NCBI GenBank assembly: GCA_003565035.1
Contig: PXDP01000241.1
Coordinates: forward strand, 1 to 10,681
Source of the DNA: PVC group bacterium
Lineage (GTDB): Bacteria > Verrucomicrobiota > Kiritimatiellia > SS1-B-03-39 > UBA6053
Direction: 5' to 3'
Length of the DNA: 10,681 nucleotides
This document shows, in pieces, positions 7,890-10,681 of the stretch. The translations under genes were made by a program, and so were the position numbers. How positions within the stretch are numbered: the stretch's first letter is position 1; each line of letters begins with the position of its first letter. A model generated the notes under the pieces. That model was not told the DNA's origin and searched no databases. It saw nothing but the letters and a program-made list of their open reading frames with translations.

Positions 7890-9508
7890 AACAGAAAAGC
7901 AAAAACACCCGGGATTCCGCTTTTGTGCCCCTGCTGGAGGAGGCGGTCAGCCTGCTCGCCTCGCTGCCGGCCTCCGCCTGGATCGGCTACCTGCTCGGTG
8001 TGCTCCCCTTTGGCGTGGCCCTGCTCGCTTTCTGCACGGTGATGTGGGAAAGCACCCTCGCGCCCCGCCAGCTCGGCGCGGGTGCCCTCGGCGTGGCCCT
8101 CGCATTTGTGTGGATGAAACTCCGCCAGACCGCCTTCGCCACCGCCATGCTGGCCCAAATCAATCCCGAAACCGCCCGCGAAACCCGCGACAGGTTCCGC
8201 CGCATTCTCCGCCGACAGCTTCTCCTCCAGCCCCTCGGCCTCTTTGTGCTGCCGCTGAGCCGTCTGGTCACCCTCCTGCATCCCTTCACCTTCACCTTTT
8301 TTCAGAACCTCACCGTCTGCGAAGCGCTCGGACCGGGCGAGGCGGGATCGGTTCCCGAACGCGCGATGAACTACGCGGGCCGCAATCCCCGGCAACTGTC
8401 GATGTATGTGCTCGCGGGTCAGAGCGGCCTGTATCTGATGGTTCTGCTCAACTGGCTGATGGTCCTGGTGATTGTTCCCCATCTCTGGTTCAGCTTCACC
8501 GGCGTGGAAAATCCCTTCGTGCGCAGCGGATACGCCTTCCTGCACGTCAGCTTCTGGATGAGTGCCCTCATCCTCACCAGCCTCACCCTTGATCCGCTCA
8601 ACAAAGCCTTCTATCTCCTCCGCAGCTACCGGCTGGCCGCCGAAAAAACCGGCATGGATCTGCGCGACCGCACCCGCGCCCTCTCCGCCGGGCTGACCCG
8701 CCTGCTGCTGCTGGGCGTCCTGCTCGCGGGCCTCATTCCCGCACCCGTGCAGGCCGCCCCGGAGGCCGAGGCCCTGCGCAACACCATCGAAGAAGTCTCC
8801 CAACAGCGGAAATTTCTCTGGCGGGCTCCGCCGGAAACCGTGGCCCCCGACTTTCGCGAACAGGGGCCCTTCACCCGGGCACTGCTCGACGGGCTGGAAT
8901 GGCTGGGGGACCGACTTCTGGATGTGATCGACTGGATCGAGGAACACTGGCGCCGTTTCTTCCCTGAACGGGAGCGCGACTTCACCCAATCCACCGCCTG
9001 GCTGGGCGGTCTGCAGAACGCCGCCGAAGGCCTGCTGATTCTCCTGGCGGTCATTCTTGCGGTGGTGCTGATCGCCCTGATCACCCGGGCGCTCGTCAGA
9101 CGGCGCAAAGCCCGGCAGGCGGTCGCCGCGCCCGCCCCGGATCCCGGTGTGCCCGATTTGACCCGTGAAGAAGTGCTGGCCACCGAACAGACCGCCGACG
9201 AATGGCTGCGTATGGTCCGCGATCTGATGGCCAAAGGCGAAACCCGGCTGGCCCTGCGCGCCCTCTTCCTCGCCTATCTCGCCCGGCTGGCCGACCGCAA
9301 CCTGCTGGTCATCACCCGCTACAAATCCAACCGCGATTACGAAAGCGAACTCACCCGCCGCTCCCACGCCGCCCCCGGCACGCTGCCCGTCTATCGGGAG
9401 CTTCGGCGCGCCTTCGAAGCGGTCTGGTACGGCGACTATCCGGCCGACCCCCCGGCGCTGGAGCTTTTTTTGTCACAAGTTTCTGAACTGGGAGTGTCTG
9501 AGGGATGA
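7886..9508 (+). CDS. multi-TM protein with C-terminal DUF4129 domain
   Basis: A 540-residue membrane protein. The N-terminal half has hydrophobic segments at about 33-53, 62-78, 111-131, 176-201 and 215-235. A further one at 268-290 (RLLLLGVLLAGLIPAPVQA, then APEAE) looks like a signal peptide with a VQA-A cleavage site. A predicted extracytoplasmic stretch (291-375, with a Trp/Glu-rich helix DWIEEHWRRFFPERERD) leads to a helix at 379-404, then Arg/Lys and a cytoplasmic DUF4129 domain at about 428-530 (DEWLRMVRDLMAKGETRLALRALFLAYLARLADR ... RYKSNRDYESEL, cut at 20 here for reference by position 439-488). DUF4129 function is unknown; it often accompanies MoxR, DUF58 and DUF4350 genes. The frame extends back to 7652, but ATG 7886 gives the ATGA overlap. 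An internal ATG at 8654 could yield a secreted-type form. Confidence 0.85.
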   Translation: MKQKSKNTRDSAFVPLLEEAVSLLASLPASAWIGYLLGVLPFGVALLAFCTVMWESTLAPRQLGAGALGVALAFVWMKLRQTAFATAMLAQINPETARETRDRFRRILRRQLLLQPLGLFVLPLSRLVTLLHPFTFTFFQNLTVCEALGPGEAGSVPERAMNYAGRNPRQLSMYVLAGQSGLYLMVLLNWLMVLVIVPHLWFSFTGVENPFVRSGYAFLHVSFWMSALILTSLTLDPLNKAFYLLRSYRLAAEKTGMDLRDRTRALSAGLTRLLLLGVLLAGLIPAPVQAAPEAEALRNTIEEVSQQRKFLWRAPPETVAPDFREQGPFTRALLDGLEWLGDRLLDVIDWIEEHWRRFFPERERDFTQSTAWLGGLQNAAEGLLILLAVILAVVLIALITRALVRRRKARQAVAAPAPDPGVPDLTREEVLATEQTADEWLRMVRDLMAKGETRLALRALFLAYLARLADRNLLVITRYKSNRDYESELTRRSHAAPGTLPVYRELRRAFEAVWYGDYPADPPALELFLSQVSELGVSEG

Positions 9509-9603
9509 GCATGCAAACAAAATACATGAACTCCAGCGAGCCTGCGGGCAGGTGGTTTTGTGATTTGCGGAGTGCGGAGCGCGGAATGGAGGACCGCATA
9601 TGA
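9505..9603 (+). CDS. possible 32-residue coupling mini-ORF
   Basis: ATG 9505 overlaps the stop of the DUF4129 gene by ATGA, and its TGA (9601-9603) overlaps the next gene's ATG (9600) by ATGA. The mini-ORF therefore spans the only gap in the operon exactly and keeps the ribosome chain unbroken. The peptide starts MSMQTKYMNSSEPAGRW and ends RGMEDRI. It has no hydrophobic segment or recognised motif, and its last third is encoded by a 7-bp repeat tract. It may be a translational-coupling device rather than a functional peptide, or a chance frame left by a small insertion. No strong ribosome binding site precedes it apart from GAGGG (9500-9504), which abuts the ATG. Confidence 0.3.
   Translation: MSMQTKYMNSSEPAGRWFCDLRSAERGMEDRI
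9567..9587. repeat. three imperfect 7-bp tandem repeats
   Basis: The units are GCGGAGT, GCGGAGC and GCGGAAT, in the 91-nt spacer between the DUF4129 and DUF4350 genes. The spacer also has a short CCTG/CAGG hairpin (9541-9552) and looks less GC-rich than the genes either side. The DUF4350 ribosome binding site GGAGGA (9588-9593) follows the last unit directly, so repeat number could affect the position of that signal relative to upstream sequence. It may be a remnant of a small dispersed repeat. Confidence 0.55.
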
Positions 9604-10681
9604 GCAGGAACCGCCTGGCCGCGCGTTTCGCGGTGCTGCTGATCCTCGCGGCCTTTGCGGCCGGCGTGTACGGCGTGTTCGGACTCCAGTTCCGCGGCGG
9701 CATGACCTATCCGCCCGGCTCCACCCTCCGCGCCGATCCGCGCGGCGCGATGATCCTCTTCGAAAGCCTCGAGGCCTCGCCCGGCCTCCGCGCCCGGCGC
9801 CTGCTCGATCCCCTCCACCGTCTCGACACCGACCCCGGAGAGGTCACCCTGGTGGTGCTCAACGCCAACCGCCGCCTGGTCCGCTACAAACCGCTGGTGG
9901 AATTTGTCGAAGCCGGCGGCCGCGTCGTCTTTCAGCCCCGAGCGGAACGCGAACCGCGCAGCCGCAGACAGACCGATGAAGAAGAGGACGAAGACGAAGA
10001 GGAGGACCGGGAGCGCGCCGCGCGGTTCATAGACCTCGACGACGAGGAAAAACTCATCGTCCGCGACCGCTCGCTGTACCCGTACCTGCTCGTCCGTCCC
10101 CGCCGCGTTGAAACCGACAGCATGGCCGACCGGGTTCAGGCCGGTCCCAATGCGCCCGCGCGGGTCACCTGGTCCGGGGGACGCGTCTTTTCCGCCGGCG
10201 GGGACCGGGACGATGTGCGCGTGCTGTATGCGGTGCGGGAAGGCGCGGTCGCTCTCGGCCTGAAGGAGGGGGAAGGGGAGTGGCTGCTGCTCTCCGATCA
10301 GACACCCCTGCTCAATCAGGAAATGTTCACCGGCCCCCAGACCGAATGGCTGCTCTGGGCCCTCGGCGGCCGCGAATCCGTGGTCTTCTGGGAATATCCC
10401 ATGGGCATCCAACAGCCCCGGGGCATCATGACCCTCATCCGTCAGTACCGGCTCACCCCCTTTCTCGGCATCCTCATCCTCATCTTCCTCCTCTGGGTCT
10501 GGCGGGGCGCCCTGCCGCTGTTGCCGGTGCTGCCGGAGGAGGACGAACCCGAGCGCGGCGCCCAGAGCCGGCTCGACGGACTGCGCGATCTGCTCAAACG
10601 CTACGTCCCCGCCGAATCCATTTTGTCCCGCTGCCTCGAAGAATGGCGGGCGGACCTGCCCCGCACCGCCCTCCATCACAA
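9600..10681 (+). CDS. DUF4350-type membrane protein, 3' truncated by the window
   Basis: The frame runs open to the window end (360 codons plus 2 nt, no stop). An N-terminal membrane anchor (about 8-28) is followed by GMTYPPGSTLRADPRGAMIL (34-53), the DUF4350 start typical of these proteins: a Rossmann-like domain resembling class I glutamine amidotransferase folds (VTLVVLNAN ... FVEAGGRVVF at 82-111). No catalytic Cys-His pair is evident. Residues 124-152 are a highly acidic low-complexity run, then an extracytoplasmic domain with the fitting LLSDQTPLLNQ (230-240). A second membrane helix (286-303) leads to a cytoplasmic tail. The ATG has an excellent ribosome binding site, GGAGGA, with 6-nt spacing. 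DUF4350 genes often adjoin MoxR and DUF58 genes, expected to the right. Role unknown, possibly envelope protein assembly or regulation (inference). Confidence 0.85.
   Translation, partial: MSRNRLAARFAVLLILAAFAAGVYGVFGLQFRGGMTYPPGSTLRADPRGAMILFESLEASPGLRARRLLDPLHRLDTDPGEVTLVVLNANRRLVRYKPLVEFVEAGGRVVFQPRAEREPRSRRQTDEEEDEDEEEDRERAARFIDLDDEEKLIVRDRSLYPYLLVRPRRVETDSMADRVQAGPNAPARVTWSGGRVFSAGGDRDDVRVLYAVREGAVALGLKEGEGEWLLLSDQTPLLNQEMFTGPQTEWLLWALGGRESVVFWEYPMGIQQPRGIMTLIRQYRLTPFLGILILIFLLWVWRGALPLLPVLPEEDEPERGAQSRLDGLRDLLKRYVPAESILSRCLEEWRADLPRTALHH

Noticed and set aside
7859..9367. 502-residue open frame on the - strand over the DUF4129 gene
   Set aside because: Low-complexity Gly/Glu/Gln-rich shadow; the + strand gene has DUF4129 motifs and an ATGA junction.
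9351..10679. 442-residue open frame on the - strand at the right edge
   Set aside because: Shadow of the DUF4350-type gene, which is open to the window end and has an excellent ribosome binding site.

Overview
The window looks like bacterial chromosome of moderately high GC content. It carries twelve protein-coding genes, all on the + strand, the last of them cut by the window end. No rRNA, tRNA, CRISPR array or insertion sequence was seen. The GYF_2-RDD protein and the run of small zinc-ribbon membrane proteins leading to DUF4129 and DUF4350 genes suggest the PVC superphylum (Verrucomicrobiota, Kiritimatiellota or Lentisphaerota). This placement is inferred from gene content only.

Region 1 (1-2642): a HAD-superfamily phosphohydrolase-like gene is followed after 15 nt by zwf, glucose-6-phosphate 1-dehydrogenase, the entry enzyme of the oxidative pentose phosphate pathway. 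The two probably share a transcript. A weak promoter upstream has a GC-rich palindrome in its spacer.

Region 2 (2643-3388): a VapBC-type toxin-antitoxin pair, a ribbon-helix-helix antitoxin and a PIN-domain RNase toxin overlapping by ATGA. It is visibly more AT-rich than its flanks and is preceded by four imperfect 8-bp tandem repeats, the last containing the antitoxin start codon. It reads as a horizontally acquired cassette between two housekeeping units.

Region 3 (3389-5566): leuC and leuD, the two subunits of 3-isopropylmalate dehydratase (leucine biosynthesis), 2 nt apart and each with a good ribosome binding site. LeuD has an unusual insertion of about 10 residues. leuA and leuB are not in the window.

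Region 4 (5567-10681): a membrane-protein operon. It runs GYF_2/zinc-ribbon/RDD protein, zinc-finger two-TM protein, two-TM protein, B-box-like zinc-finger single-TM protein, large multi-TM protein with a C-terminal DUF4129 domain, then a DUF4350-type protein. Each of the first four junctions is a 4-nt ATGA overlap. The DUF4129-to-DUF4350 gap is spanned exactly by a 32-codon mini-ORF that overlaps both neighbours by ATGA. DUF4129/DUF4350/RDD genes commonly sit with MoxR AAA+ ATPase and DUF58 genes, so those are predicted just beyond the right edge. This operon is the most plausible poorly described system here.
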